The notes under the pieces: generated by a model
What the model was told of the DNA's origin: nothing
The model's input: the letters and a program-made list of their open reading frames with translations, nothing else
The model's database searches: none
From: JBBIQS01 sp037442205
GTDB taxonomy: Bacteria; Myxococcota; Myxococcia; Myxococcales; UBA5297
Direction of reading: 5' to 3'
DNA: 26,215 nucleotides
Assembly: GCA_037442205.1 (NCBI GenBank)
Contig: JBBIQS010000105.1
Span: 1-26,215 of the forward strand
Shown here: piece after piece, positions 15,608 through 23,289 of the stretch
How positions within the stretch are numbered: the stretch's first letter is position 1
Layout: each line of letters starts with the position of its first letter
Position numbers and translations under genes: made by a program

Positions 15608-16516
15608 GTGTCCGAGGGAGAAAACCTTCCCATTCCGCCGCCCGAGACTCCGGCGGCCGAGGCTGTGCCGCCCGAGCCCAGCGCTGCCCTCGAGCAGCAG
15701 CCAGAGCCTGAGGCGCGCGCGGCCGAGCCTTCCGCCGAACCGGTGTCGCTGCCTGCCGGCAGGGCCATCGCTCTCGACGCCGGCCCCGGGGAGCCGCCCG
15801 AGCCGGAGCCCGCGCCGAAGGCCGAGGCGGCCGCCCCCGCGCCGGTGCCCGAGGCTCCTCGGGCGCCACTCCCCGAGCTGCCTCCCAAGCGCAGCGCGCG
15901 GCTGGGCGCCCTGGCGCTGCTCAAGCTCGACAAGGTCGACGACGACGACACCTTCCGCCTGCGGCCCGAGGGGGAGATCGACAGCCTGGCCACCTCGCTG
16001 GCAAAGCTCGGACAGCTGTTCCCCGTCGACCTGAGGCTGCGCCCGCCCGATCGCTTCCAGATCGTGACCGGCTTCCGCCGCGTGGCGGCGCTGCGGCTGC
16101 TCAAGCGCGAGCGGGTGCTGGCGCGCGTGCACACCGATCTGTCCGAGGAGGACGGGCTCGGGCTGGCGCTGGCCGATCTGCTCGAGCACAAGGGCGCCGA
16201 CCACGACGAGCTGGTGGCCGTCCGCGGCCGCCTGGAAGAGCAGGGGCGGCTCACCCCCGGCCTCGCCGGGACGCTGGACCGCGCCATCAACCCGCCCGAG
16301 GACCAGCTGGCGCCCGAGATGGTGGAGGGCGAGGGCGAGGAAGAGGTCGACCTCGACGAGCTGGCGCAGGACCTGATCGGGCGGCTGGCGAGCGTCAACC
16401 AGGATCTGGCGCTGGTGGCCGAGCTGTGGAGCGCGATGGATCCCGGCCTCAAACAGACCCTGCTGGAGCAGCTGGGGTATCCGGAGCAGCTGGTCGGGTA
16501 CCTGAGGAGGCTCTAG
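15608..16516 (+). CDS. ParB/Srx-domain protein, PadC-like
   Basis: A 302-residue protein. The GTG at 15608 follows GGAG (15598-15601). Residues 1-97 are a disordered Pro/Glu/Ala-rich region. Residues about 98-195 form a ParB/Srx-like domain, with DSLATSLAKLGQLFPVDLRL, the GFRR box at 155-158 (GERR in canonical ParB) and AALRLLKRERVLARV. An acidic linker (about 233-250) leads to a helical C-terminal region (DLIGRLASVNQDLALVAELW). The ParB HTH domain is not visible, so parS binding is unlikely. In Myxococcus xanthus, PadC has a CTP-binding ParB/Srx domain, is attached to the BacNOP bactofilin scaffold and recruits ParA. Position and domain here fit that role. PadC orthology is an inference. pyrE follows one base after the stop. 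Confidence 0.8.
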   Translation: MSEGENLPIPPPETPAAEAVPPEPSAALEQQPEPEARAAEPSAEPVSLPAGRAIALDAGPGEPPEPEPAPKAEAAAPAPVPEAPRAPLPELPPKRSARLGALALLKLDKVDDDDTFRLRPEGEIDSLATSLAKLGQLFPVDLRLRPPDRFQIVTGFRRVAALRLLKRERVLARVHTDLSEEDGLGLALADLLEHKGADHDELVAVRGRLEEQGRLTPGLAGTLDRAINPPEDQLAPEMVEGEGEEEVDLDELAQDLIGRLASVNQDLALVAELWSAMDPGLKQTLLEQLGYPEQLVGYLRRL

Positions 16517-16517
16517 C

Positions 16518-17087
16518 GTGGACCTGGCCCCGGACCGCGCCCGGCTGCTGGAGCTGCTCAAGCGGCTCAGCTTCGAGCGGCGCTCGGTGGTCCTCAGCTC
16601 GGGCAAGACCAGCGACTTCTACATCGACTGCAAGCGGGTGGCGCTCTCCGCCGAGGGGCACTACCTGATCGGCCGGCTGATGCTGGAGGCGGCGCGCGGC
16701 TTCGCCCGCAAACCGGTGGCGGTCGGCGGGCTGACGCTGGGGGCCGACCCGCTCGCCTCGGCGATCTCGCTGACCAGCTATCTCGCCGGCGAGCCGATGC
16801 AGGCCTTCCTGGTGCGCAAGGAGCCCAAGGGGCACGGCACCGGCCAGTGGGTCGAGGGGCGCAGCACGCTCAAGGACGGCGATCCGGTGGTCATCGTCGA
16901 GGACGTGGTCACCACCGGGGCCTCGACGCTCAAGGCCGTCGAGCGGGCGCAGGCCGAGGGACTGTCAGTGGTGGGCGTGGTGGCCCTGGTCGATCGGCAG
17001 GAGGGTGGACGCGAGGCCGTGGAGCAGCGAGGCTTCGTGCTCAAGGCGCTGTTCAGCCGCGAGGACTTCATCCCCTCGCGCGGCTGA
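16518..17087 (+). CDS. pyrE: Orotate phosphoribosyltransferase
   Basis: It transfers the phosphoribosyl group of PRPP to orotate, giving orotidine monophosphate in pyrimidine synthesis. The GTG at 16518 has GAGGAGG upstream and begins one base after the preceding stop codon, so translation is probably coupled. In the 189-residue protein, SSGKTSDFYIDCK (27-39) is the N-terminal substrate segment. The flexible catalytic loop is RKEPKGHGTGQ (100-110), and VVIVEDVVTTGAS (124-136) is the PRPP-binding motif with both acidic residues. Length is within the family range. Its linkage to a cell-polarity operon is likely to be incidental. Confidence 0.96.
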   Translation: MDLAPDRARLLELLKRLSFERRSVVLSSGKTSDFYIDCKRVALSAEGHYLIGRLMLEAARGFARKPVAVGGLTLGADPLASAISLTSYLAGEPMQAFLVRKEPKGHGTGQWVEGRSTLKDGDPVVIVEDVVTTGASTLKAVERAQAEGLSVVGVVALVDRQEGGREAVEQRGFVLKALFSREDFIPSRG

Positions 17088-17109
17088 GCAGGCCGGCGAG
17101 GAGCCGCTC

Positions 17110-17784
17110 ATGGCGATGCGACGAACTCTCTCTGCGGCCTTGCTGTGCGCGGCGCTGCTGAGCGGCTGCCAGTGGATGATGGGCATGCCGCACGTCGGCC
17201 CGCCTCCGCCGCGGGTGGCGGACGACGCCTCCGAGGCCCACTACCAGGAGGTCCTCGGCCGCTGGACGCGGCGGGCGGAGATCTACGAGGGGCTCGACAG
17301 CCGGGCCTTCTTCGTCGCCAGCCTGGAGACCATGGAGCTGCGCCAGGCGCGGGTGGAGCGGCTGAGCGAGTTTCGCGGCCTGCCGCAGTCCGAGCGCGCC
17401 GCGCTGCTGGAGAAGGAGAGGGCCGAGCACGCCAACTCCATCGTGCTGTTCCTGGCGGTGCACGTGAATGAGCGGCGCTTCGACGACTTCTCCCGCAAGG
17501 GCTCGATGTGGCACCTGGCGCTGGTCGGCGAGGGCGGCGAGGTCGAGCCGATCTCGGTGGAGAAGCTGGGCGGGCCGGACCCCAACCTGCGCGCCCTCTA
17601 TCCGTACCTCGAGGATTTCTGGGTCGGCTACCGGCTCAAGTTTCCGCGCGCCCTCCCCGGCGGACGGCCGCTCTTGCCGCTGCACTCCGGCGGCTTCGAG
17701 CTGAGCCTGTCGAGCGCGGTCGGTCGCGCCCGGCTGAACTGGTCGCTGCCGGTGCCCGCCGACGCCGATCCCGCGTGGCCCTGA
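17110..17784 (+). CDS. Uncharacterised lipoprotein
   Basis: A 224-residue protein starting at ATG 17110 with GAGGAG upstream. The reading frame extends into pyrE, but only this start places a signal peptide at the N-terminus. The lipobox LLSGC puts the lipidated Cys at residue 20; the following QWMM carries no Asp at +2, so outer-membrane sorting is expected. A charged helical region (about 45-110) is followed by a beta-rich part with VNERRFDDFSRKGSMWHLAL. The ending SAVGRARLNWSLP is typical of small secreted beta domains. I do not recognise the family. It sits between pyrE and the nucleotide-transporter fusion, and 22 bases separate it from the proposed CTG start, so co-transcription with the transporter is likely. 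Confidence 0.8.
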   Translation: MAMRRTLSAALLCAALLSGCQWMMGMPHVGPPPPRVADDASEAHYQEVLGRWTRRAEIYEGLDSRAFFVASLETMELRQARVERLSEFRGLPQSERAALLEKERAEHANSIVLFLAVHVNERRFDDFSRKGSMWHLALVGEGGEVEPISVEKLGGPDPNLRALYPYLEDFWVGYRLKFPRALPGGRPLLPLHSGGFELSLSSAVGRARLNWSLPVPADADPAWP

Positions 17785-17793
17785 ACCGCGACC

Positions 17794-17799
17794 GGAGGG
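17794..17799 (+). promoter_or_regulatory. Ribosome-binding site that decides the CTG start
   Basis: GGAGGG, preceded by ACC, lies seven bases before the CTG at 17807. There is no ATG, GTG or TTG in this frame between the upstream stop (17735-17737) and the GTG at 17999, which would lose the first transmembrane helix. The only in-frame CTG at a good distance from this site is 17807. Confidence 0.6.
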
Positions 17800-17806
17800 T
17801 CTGACC

Positions 17807-20800
17807 CTGTCTACCAGCCAGACCCCTATCCACCGGCCCCCAGGGCGGTCCTGGAAACCCCTGAGCCTGCTGGCACTGGAGCCCGGCGAGGCGCGCGCCG
17901 TCGCGCCCGCTTTCATCTTCCAGCTCTCGTTCGTCACCGGCGTCGCCGTTCTCAAGACCGCCGCCAACGCCCTGGTCGTCGCTCGCTTCGAGGCCCGGGT
18001 GCTGCCCTGGCTCTACATCCTGTCGGCGATCTCCACGGCGTTCTTCGCGGTGGCGTGGGGCGCGCTCAAACCGGGCGCCGCCCCGCCGCGGCGCAGCGTA
18101 GCGGCGTCAGGGGCCACCACGCTGCTGCTGGCGGTCGGCGCGATGCTCGATCTGCAGCTGGCGGTGGGAGGGCTCTACCTGTTCGCGGAGAGCTACGCCA
18201 CCGTCACCTCGGTGCGCTTCTGGGCGCACCTGGGAGAGCGCTTCGACGCCCGCCAGGCCAAGCGACTGTTCGGAGTCATCGGTGGGTTCGGGATGGCCGG
18301 CTCGATCCTCGGCGGCGTGGTCGGCGGGCTGGGTGGGGTGGTGGGCGTGGTGCCGACGATCGTCTTTTCGGCGATCACCATGTTCATCTGCGCGTGGATG
18401 GGGCTCGTGCTGGAGCGCCGGCGCGAGCCGGTGGCGCCCCGGGCGCAGGCGTCGAGCAGGCCGCGATTCCTTCCCGGCGCCAGGGCGCGCGGCCTGTTTC
18501 GCGATCGCTATGCCCGCGCGCTGATCGCGGTGGCCGCAGTGGCCTCGGTGCTGACGGTGGTCAGCGACTACCTCTTCCGCGTCAGCGTGCAGGGGCACTT
18601 GAGCGAGAAGGAGTTGGCGGCGATCTTCGGAATCGCCAGCCTGGTGATGGGCATCCTGGCGACGATCTTCCAGCTGTTCCTCTCGTCGCGAATGCTCTCC
18701 CGCTTCGGCATCTTCGTCTACCTGGGGATCACCCCGGCGCTGACCTTGCTCGCCGGGCTGTGGGGGGCGCTGCGGCCAGGGCTGGCTCCGGCGTTCAGCC
18801 TCAAGGTCGCCGAGAGCCTGGGCTCTCTGTCGCTGCACCCGACCGGAATGCAGCTGCTGTACGGCCCGCTTCCGGACGGGACCCGGGTTTCGGCCCGCTC
18901 TCTGATCGACGGCCTGGTGAAGAAGGGCGGCGCCGCGCTCGGAGGTGCGGCGCTGGTGCTGCTGGCGGGACGCATTCACGAGATCGGCCTGGCCGGAGCT
19001 GTGGCGGCGCTCTCAGCGGGATTCGTCGCGCTGTTGTTCCTGGTCAAGCGGCACTACGTGGCCACCATCGACGCGCGCCTGTCGCGCTCGAGCTGGGGCG
19101 AGCAGATGCCGTTGGACGCCGCTGCTCGCTCGGTGCTGCTCAAGGCTCTGACCGACCCCGAGCCCGCCCGGGCGCTGATGGCCGCCAATCTCTTGGCCGC
19201 CGATCGGAATGCCCAGCTGTCACCCTGGGTCAGGGTGTTGCTGTCGCATTCCGGCGAGAGGGTGCGGGCGCGCGGGGTCCAGTTGGCGGCGGAGCTGGGA
19301 ATCAAGGAGCTGGTGCCGCGCCTGCGGGCGATGGTGGAGAGCGACGAGCGGCGGCCGCGGGACGAGGCAGTCTTCGCGCTGGCTCGGCTCGATTCTGAGG
19401 CCCGCGTCTACCTGGAGCCGAAGATCGCCTCCCAGGATCCCGGTTTGCGGGCGGCAGCGGTCGGCGCGCTGCTGCGCCTGGAGCTCGAGCGGGGCGAGCC
19501 GGGCGGGCCGGCGGCCGAGGCGCTGGAGCGGATGCTGCAGGCCGAGAATCCGTCGCCGGCCGAGCGGCGGGAGCTGGCCAAGCTGGTGGGCCGGCTCAAG
19601 GGGACGCGCTACACGGCGGCCCTGGACCGGCTGCTGGCGGATCCCGACGAATCGGTGCGCCGGCTGGCGGTGCTGGCCGCGGGCGAGTGCGGCCGGGAGG
19701 AGCTGGCCCCGCAGATCCTGGCCATGCTCGGCCAGCGGCAGATGCGCCGGGCGGCGCGCGAGGCGCTGGCGGCGATGGGCGACGAGATCGCCGACCTGCT
19801 GGAGACCTCGCTCAACGACAAGGCGCTGGCGGTGCAGGTGCGCTACGAGCTGCCGCGCCTCTTGCGCTACGTGCGGACATCCTGGGCGGCGCACACGCTC
19901 TTGTTCAGCAACATCGAGGACGACCCGTTCCTGCGCTACCGCATCGCCTTGGCGCTCTCGCGGATGAGGGGCGAGGACGAGGAGCTGCGCTTCGAGCGCG
20001 AGCGGGTCGAGGCGGCGGTGTTGCGGCGGGTGGAGGCCTACCTCTACTACCTGCCGATCTTCCAGGACCTGCGCCGGGCGCTCGGGCCCGAGGCGATCCT
20101 GGTCCGGGTGCTGGCCGATCGGCTGGATCAGAACCTGGAGATCGCCTTCCGGCTGCTGGGGCTCGTCTACCCGCACCGCAGCATGCTCAACGTCTTCAAC
20201 CGCTTCGTCTCCGGGCAGCACCGGGAGCGGGCCTACGCCCTGGAGCTGTTCGAGAACCTGGTCGAGGATCCGCTGCGCACGCGGGTGCTGCCGCTGCTGG
20301 AGCGCTGCCATCGCTTCGACGATGGTGTGGGCGAAGTCGAGCGGTCGGCGGCGCGGTTGCTGGAGCTGGCGGTCTCCAGGGACGCGGTGCTGCGAGCCTG
20401 TGCCATCTACACCCTGCGGCGCCACGCGCCCGAGGCCGAGAAGGTCCAGATCATCCAGGAGGGCGCCGTGAGCGAGAACGTCATCGAGAAGGTCTTCCTG
20501 CTGGAAGGGGTCGGCATCTTCGAGAAGTGCGGCGTGGACGACCTGGCGGCGCTGGCGGCCATCGCACGCGACCGGCGCTTCGAGGCCGGGGCGGTCATCT
20601 ACAAGGAGAACGATCCCGGCGACATGCTCTACGTGGTGGTCGAAGGCCGGGTGTCGGTGGAGAAAGACTGCGCCCAGATCCTCGAGGCCCGCGAGAAGGA
20701 GGCCTTCGGCGAGGTCTCGATCCTCGACGGCTCCCCGCGGCCGGCCGGGGCGCGGGCGATCAGCGACGTGCGCACCCTGGTCATCGACCGCCAGGACTTC

Positions 20801-20959
20801 CTCGACCTGGTCTCCGACCGCCCGGAGATCCTCAAGGGCGTGTTCTCGGTGCTGATGAAGCAGCTGCGGCTGGTGCTGGAGATGGCCGCCGCGGGCCGGG
20901 TGAAGGGCCCGCAGCGGGCGGTCACCGATCCGCAGTTGGCGGCGGTGGCCAAGGGGTAG
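17807..20959 (+). CDS. NTT-type nucleotide transporter fused to HEAT repeats and cNMP-binding domain
   Basis: About 1050 residues with a probable CTG start at 17807 (MSTSQTPIHRPPGR as read). Residues about 25-415 form an ATP/ADP-carrier-like (NTT/Npt) membrane domain with 11-12 predicted helices. Signature-like stretches are LFGVIGGFGMAGSILGGVVGG and LLYGPLPDGTRVSARSLIDG, with VKKGGAALGG after. Residues about 430-880 are HEAT-like helical repeats (ALTDPEPARALMAANLL; LLADPDESVRRLAVLAAGE). Residues about 895-1025 form a cyclic-nucleotide-binding domain with phosphate cassette FGEVSILDGSPRPAGARA (967-984), which retains Glu and Arg. Classical NTT carriers exchange ATP and ADP in intracellular parasites and plastids. 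In apparently free-living lineages the substrate is unknown; regulation of transport by cAMP or c-di-GMP-type ligands is inference. The ORF from 17999 would truncate helix 1. Confidence 0.87.
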   Translation: MSTSQTPIHRPPGRSWKPLSLLALEPGEARAVAPAFIFQLSFVTGVAVLKTAANALVVARFEARVLPWLYILSAISTAFFAVAWGALKPGAAPPRRSVAASGATTLLLAVGAMLDLQLAVGGLYLFAESYATVTSVRFWAHLGERFDARQAKRLFGVIGGFGMAGSILGGVVGGLGGVVGVVPTIVFSAITMFICAWMGLVLERRREPVAPRAQASSRPRFLPGARARGLFRDRYARALIAVAAVASVLTVVSDYLFRVSVQGHLSEKELAAIFGIASLVMGILATIFQLFLSSRMLSRFGIFVYLGITPALTLLAGLWGALRPGLAPAFSLKVAESLGSLSLHPTGMQLLYGPLPDGTRVSARSLIDGLVKKGGAALGGAALVLLAGRIHEIGLAGAVAALSAGFVALLFLVKRHYVATIDARLSRSSWGEQMPLDAAARSVLLKALTDPEPARALMAANLLAADRNAQLSPWVRVLLSHSGERVRARGVQLAAELGIKELVPRLRAMVESDERRPRDEAVFALARLDSEARVYLEPKIASQDPGLRAAAVGALLRLELERGEPGGPAAEALERMLQAENPSPAERRELAKLVGRLKGTRYTAALDRLLADPDESVRRLAVLAAGECGREELAPQILAMLGQRQMRRAAREALAAMGDEIADLLETSLNDKALAVQVRYELPRLLRYVRTSWAAHTLLFSNIEDDPFLRYRIALALSRMRGEDEELRFERERVEAAVLRRVEAYLYYLPIFQDLRRALGPEAILVRVLADRLDQNLEIAFRLLGLVYPHRSMLNVFNRFVSGQHRERAYALELFENLVEDPLRTRVLPLLERCHRFDDGVGEVERSAARLLELAVSRDAVLRACAIYTLRRHAPEAEKVQIIQEGAVSENVIEKVFLLEGVGIFEKCGVDDLAALAAIARDRRFEAGAVIYKENDPGDMLYVVVEGRVSVEKDCAQILEAREKEAFGEVSILDGSPRPAGARAISDVRTLVIDRQDFLDLVSDRPEILKGVFSVLMKQLRLVLEMAAAGRVKGPQRAVTDPQLAAVAKG

Positions 20960-20994
20960 GGCGCCGCGGCTCCTCAAGAAATCCGGCTGCCCGG

Positions 20995-21024
20995 TTGTCC
21001 CGCGCTCGCCGGCCGGAATAGCAT
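20995..21024 (+). promoter_or_regulatory. Predicted promoter of the DUF3634-like gene, nearly leaderless
   Basis: TTGTCC (20995-21000) and TAGCAT (21019-21024) are separated by 18 bases. The -10 ends 9 bases before the ATG at 21034, so the transcript would have almost no leader and no Shine-Dalgarno site. Confidence 0.55.
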
Positions 21025-21033
21025 CCGCGCACC

Positions 21034-21420
21034 ATGTTCCTCGCCCTCGCCATCGTTGCTGCGGTCGTCGCCTACCTCTGGTACGAGCGCCGCCGCGAGC
21101 TGTTCCTGATCTCGGTCCGCGCCGGCAAGGTGCTGGTGGTGCGCGGCCGGCTGCCCGGGACGCTGCTCTCGGACATCAAGGACGTGGTCGGCCGCGAGCC
21201 GGCGGTGAAGTGGGGGCGCGTCCGGGCCTACAAGGACGAGAGCCGCGCCCGCCTGACCACCACCGGGATCGACGAGTTCCGCGAGCAGCGGCTGCGCAAC
21301 GTCTTCTCGGTCCACCCGGTCTCCAACCTGGTGGCCGCGCCGCCGCTCACTCAGCGCAGCGTCGGCCAGTGGCTGGGCATCGCCTGGCTGGCTTGGATGC
21401 TCGACCGGTCGGTCGAGTGA
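21034..21420 (+). CDS. DUF3634-like small membrane protein
   Basis: A 128-residue protein with one N-terminal hydrophobic helix (about 2-16, FLALAIVAAVVAYLW) followed by a basic YERRREL stop-transfer segment, predicting a cytoplasmic soluble part. The soluble domain (about 22-95) starts LFLISVRAGKVLVVRGRLPG and ends REQRLRNVFSVHP, which I recognise as the pattern of DUF3634 proteins of Proteobacteria. A hydrophobic stretch near the C-terminus (WLGIAWLAWML) could be a second membrane contact. No function is established. It is transcribed alone and is convergent with nadB, the stops being seven bases apart, with no terminator visible between. Confidence 0.8.
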   Translation: MFLALAIVAAVVAYLWYERRRELFLISVRAGKVLVVRGRLPGTLLSDIKDVVGREPAVKWGRVRAYKDESRARLTTTGIDEFREQRLRNVFSVHPVSNLVAAPPLTQRSVGQWLGIAWLAWMLDRSVE

Positions 21421-21427
21421 GAGCGGC

Positions 21428-23029
21428 CTAGCTCCTCTCGAGCATCGCCCGGGAGAGCACGGTGTCGACCGCGGCGTGCTCGTCGTCGCGCTTGGGATAG
21501 TCGAGGGTGTAGTGCAGCCCGCGGCTCTCGTGGCGGCGCAGCGCGCACTCGACGATGAGCATGGCCACGTCGGCGATGTTGCGCAGCTCGAGCGTGTCGC
21601 TGGTGACCTTGAACCGCCAGTAGTACTCGCGGATCTCCTCGCGCAGCAGCTCCAGCCGCCGCCGGGCCCGGGTCAGCCGCTTGTCGGTGCGCACGATGCC
21701 CACGTAGTTCCACATGAACCGGCGCAGCTCGTCCCAGTTCTGCGACACCACCACGCTCTCGTCGGAGTCCGCCGCCTGCCCGGGGTCCCAGGCCGGCGGG
21801 GTCTGCGGGGTGTGCGCCTCGGCGAGCAGCCCCTTGGCGTACTCGGCCGCCCGCGCTCCCCACACCAGCCCCTCGAGCAGCGAGTTGGAGGCCAGCCGGT
21901 TCGCCCCGTGCAGCCCGGTGCAGCTCACCTCGCCGATCGCCAGCAGCGACGGCAGGCTGGTCTGTCCGTGCAGATCCACCACCACTCCGCCGCACATGTA
22001 GTGCGCCGCCGGCACCACCGGGATCGGCTGCTGGGTGAGATCGATGCCGAACTCCTTGCAGGTGGCGTGGATGTTGGGGAAGTGCTCGATCAGGAAGGCC
22101 TTGGGCAGGTGCGTCATGTCCAGGTACACGCAGTCGTCGCCGCCGCGCTTCATCTCGGCGTCGATCGCCCGCGCCACCACGTCCCGCGGCGCCAGGCAGC
22201 CCATGGGGTGGTACTTCTCCATGAAGCTCTGCCCGTTCTTGAGCCGCAGGATCCCGCCCTCGCCGCGCAGCGCCTCGCTGATCAGGAAGTTCTTGGCCTG
22301 GGGGTGGAACAGGCAGGTGGGGTGGAACTGGTAGAACTCCATGTTGGCGATGCGCGCCCCGGCCCGATAGGCCATCGCCACGCCGTCGCCGGTCGAGACG
22401 TCGGGGCTGGTGGCGTAGAGGTAGACCTTGCCCGCTCCGCCGGTCGCCAGCACCGTCACCTTGCCGAGGAAGGTGTCGACGTTGCCCTCGGGCCGCAGCA
22501 CGTAGGCCCCCACCACGCGATCGGTCGGCGCTCGGCCGATCTTGCGCTCGGTGATCAGGTCGATGGCCATGCAATGCTGGAAGAAGGTGATGTTCGGCTG
22601 CTCGTCGCAGGCCGCGAGGAGCGCCCGCTCGACCTCTCGGCCGGTCAGGTCGGCGGCGTGCGCCACCCGCCTCGTCGAGTGGCCGCCCTCGCGCGTCAGG
22701 TCCAGGTCGCGCCCGCCGTCGCGGCGGGTGAACTCCACGCCCAGCTCCACCAGCTCGCGCACCCGCCCCGGCCCCTCGTGCACGCAGACCTCGACCGCCT
22801 CCCGCCTGCACAGCCCGGCCCCGGCGGCGAGGGTGTCGTTGACGTGCGCCTCGAGCGAATCCTCGGGCGAGAGCACGGCGGCGATTCCGCCCTGGGCATA
22901 ATTGGTCGCTCCCTCGCTGCGCGCTCGCTTGGTCAGCACCGCGACCCTGCCATGCCGGGCCGCCTTGAGGGCGAAGAAGAGCCCGGCCACTCCGCCGCCA
23001 ATCACCAGGAAGTCGAAGCGCTCGGACAC
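21428..23029 (-). CDS. nadB: L-aspartate oxidase
   Basis: This FAD enzyme oxidises L-aspartate to iminoaspartate, the first step of de novo NAD synthesis (with NadA). The 533 residues match the family. GTG start, with GAGGTGG just upstream on the minus strand. The N-terminal dinucleotide-binding loop is VIGGGVAGL (9-17), followed by GATNYAQGGIAAV (40-52). The fumarate-reductase-type active site has EFYQFHPT (H236), EALRGEGG and APRDVVARAI (R282). Next are HYMCGGVVVD and GLHGANRLASNSLLEGLVWG. A helical C-terminal domain ends at SRAMLERS. It is a single-gene unit; nadA and nadC are not in the window. Confidence 0.96.
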   Translation of the reverse strand: MSERFDFLVIGGGVAGLFFALKAARHGRVAVLTKRARSEGATNYAQGGIAAVLSPEDSLEAHVNDTLAAGAGLCRREAVEVCVHEGPGRVRELVELGVEFTRRDGGRDLDLTREGGHSTRRVAHAADLTGREVERALLAACDEQPNITFFQHCMAIDLITERKIGRAPTDRVVGAYVLRPEGNVDTFLGKVTVLATGGAGKVYLYATSPDVSTGDGVAMAYRAGARIANMEFYQFHPTCLFHPQAKNFLISEALRGEGGILRLKNGQSFMEKYHPMGCLAPRDVVARAIDAEMKRGGDDCVYLDMTHLPKAFLIEHFPNIHATCKEFGIDLTQQPIPVVPAAHYMCGGVVVDLHGQTSLPSLLAIGEVSCTGLHGANRLASNSLLEGLVWGARAAEYAKGLLAEAHTPQTPPAWDPGQAADSDESVVVSQNWDELRRFMWNYVGIVRTDKRLTRARRRLELLREEIREYYWRFKVTSDTLELRNIADVAMLIVECALRRHESRGLHYTLDYPKRDDEHAAVDTVLSRAMLERS

Positions 23030-23077
23030 TCGCCACCTCGGGCCGCCGCCGCCCGGAAGTGGGAGGCGAGGCCGGGC

Positions 23078-23083
23078 ATTCTA
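23078..23083 (-). promoter_or_regulatory. Predicted -10 box of nadB
   Basis: On the minus strand this reads TAGAAT, placing the start of transcription near 23071 and a leader of about 42 bases. No clear -35 is present at 16-18 bases. The region is divergent with the transglycosylase promoter. Confidence 0.4.
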
Positions 23084-23198
23084 GGGGATTCAAAAGTAGG
23101 CGGCCACGAGCAGGCGCTGGAGGGTCGAGGGGAGGGAAGCCACGCTGGTTGGAAGGCGGCCGGGAGCCGTCGAAAGGTCCGTGATTGCGGGCAATTTC

Positions 23199-23228
23199 TT
23201 GCGAGCTTGGAAATCTGGCTGCTACACT
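23199..23228 (+). promoter_or_regulatory. Predicted promoter of the transglycosylase/TPR-AIM24 pair
   Basis: TTGCGA (23199-23204) and TACACT (23223-23228) are separated by 18 bases. Transcription would start near 23235. This rules out starts upstream of it, such as the in-frame GTG at 23185. Confidence 0.5.
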
Positions 23229-23289
23229 GGCCCACCCTGCGGCGGCGACTCGTGCGCCGGCCGGGCGCGCGGGGTCGGAACCGGTGACG

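Noticed and set aside
14471..16606. 711-codon open frame on the minus strand across the bactofilin and ParB-domain genes
   Set aside because: It is antisense to three recognisable families and low in complexity (Arg/Gly/Leu/Gln). It is a shadow of high-GC coding.
17999..18001. GTG at 17999 as start of the transporter
   Set aside because: It would cut off a clear first membrane helix coded just upstream in the same frame, and has no ribosome-binding site.
19220..20977. 585-codon minus-strand frame opposite the transporter fusion
   Set aside because: Rich in His/Gln/Arg/Leu with no recognisable domain; the plus strand has HEAT and cNMP motifs.
21421..21427. Terminator between the convergent DUF3634-like gene and nadB
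   Set aside because: Only seven bases separate the stops and no inverted repeat is visible across them.
23185..23187. GTG at 23185 as start of the transglycosylase
   Set aside because: It lies upstream of the predicted -35/-10 and would place 35 residues before a normal signal peptide.
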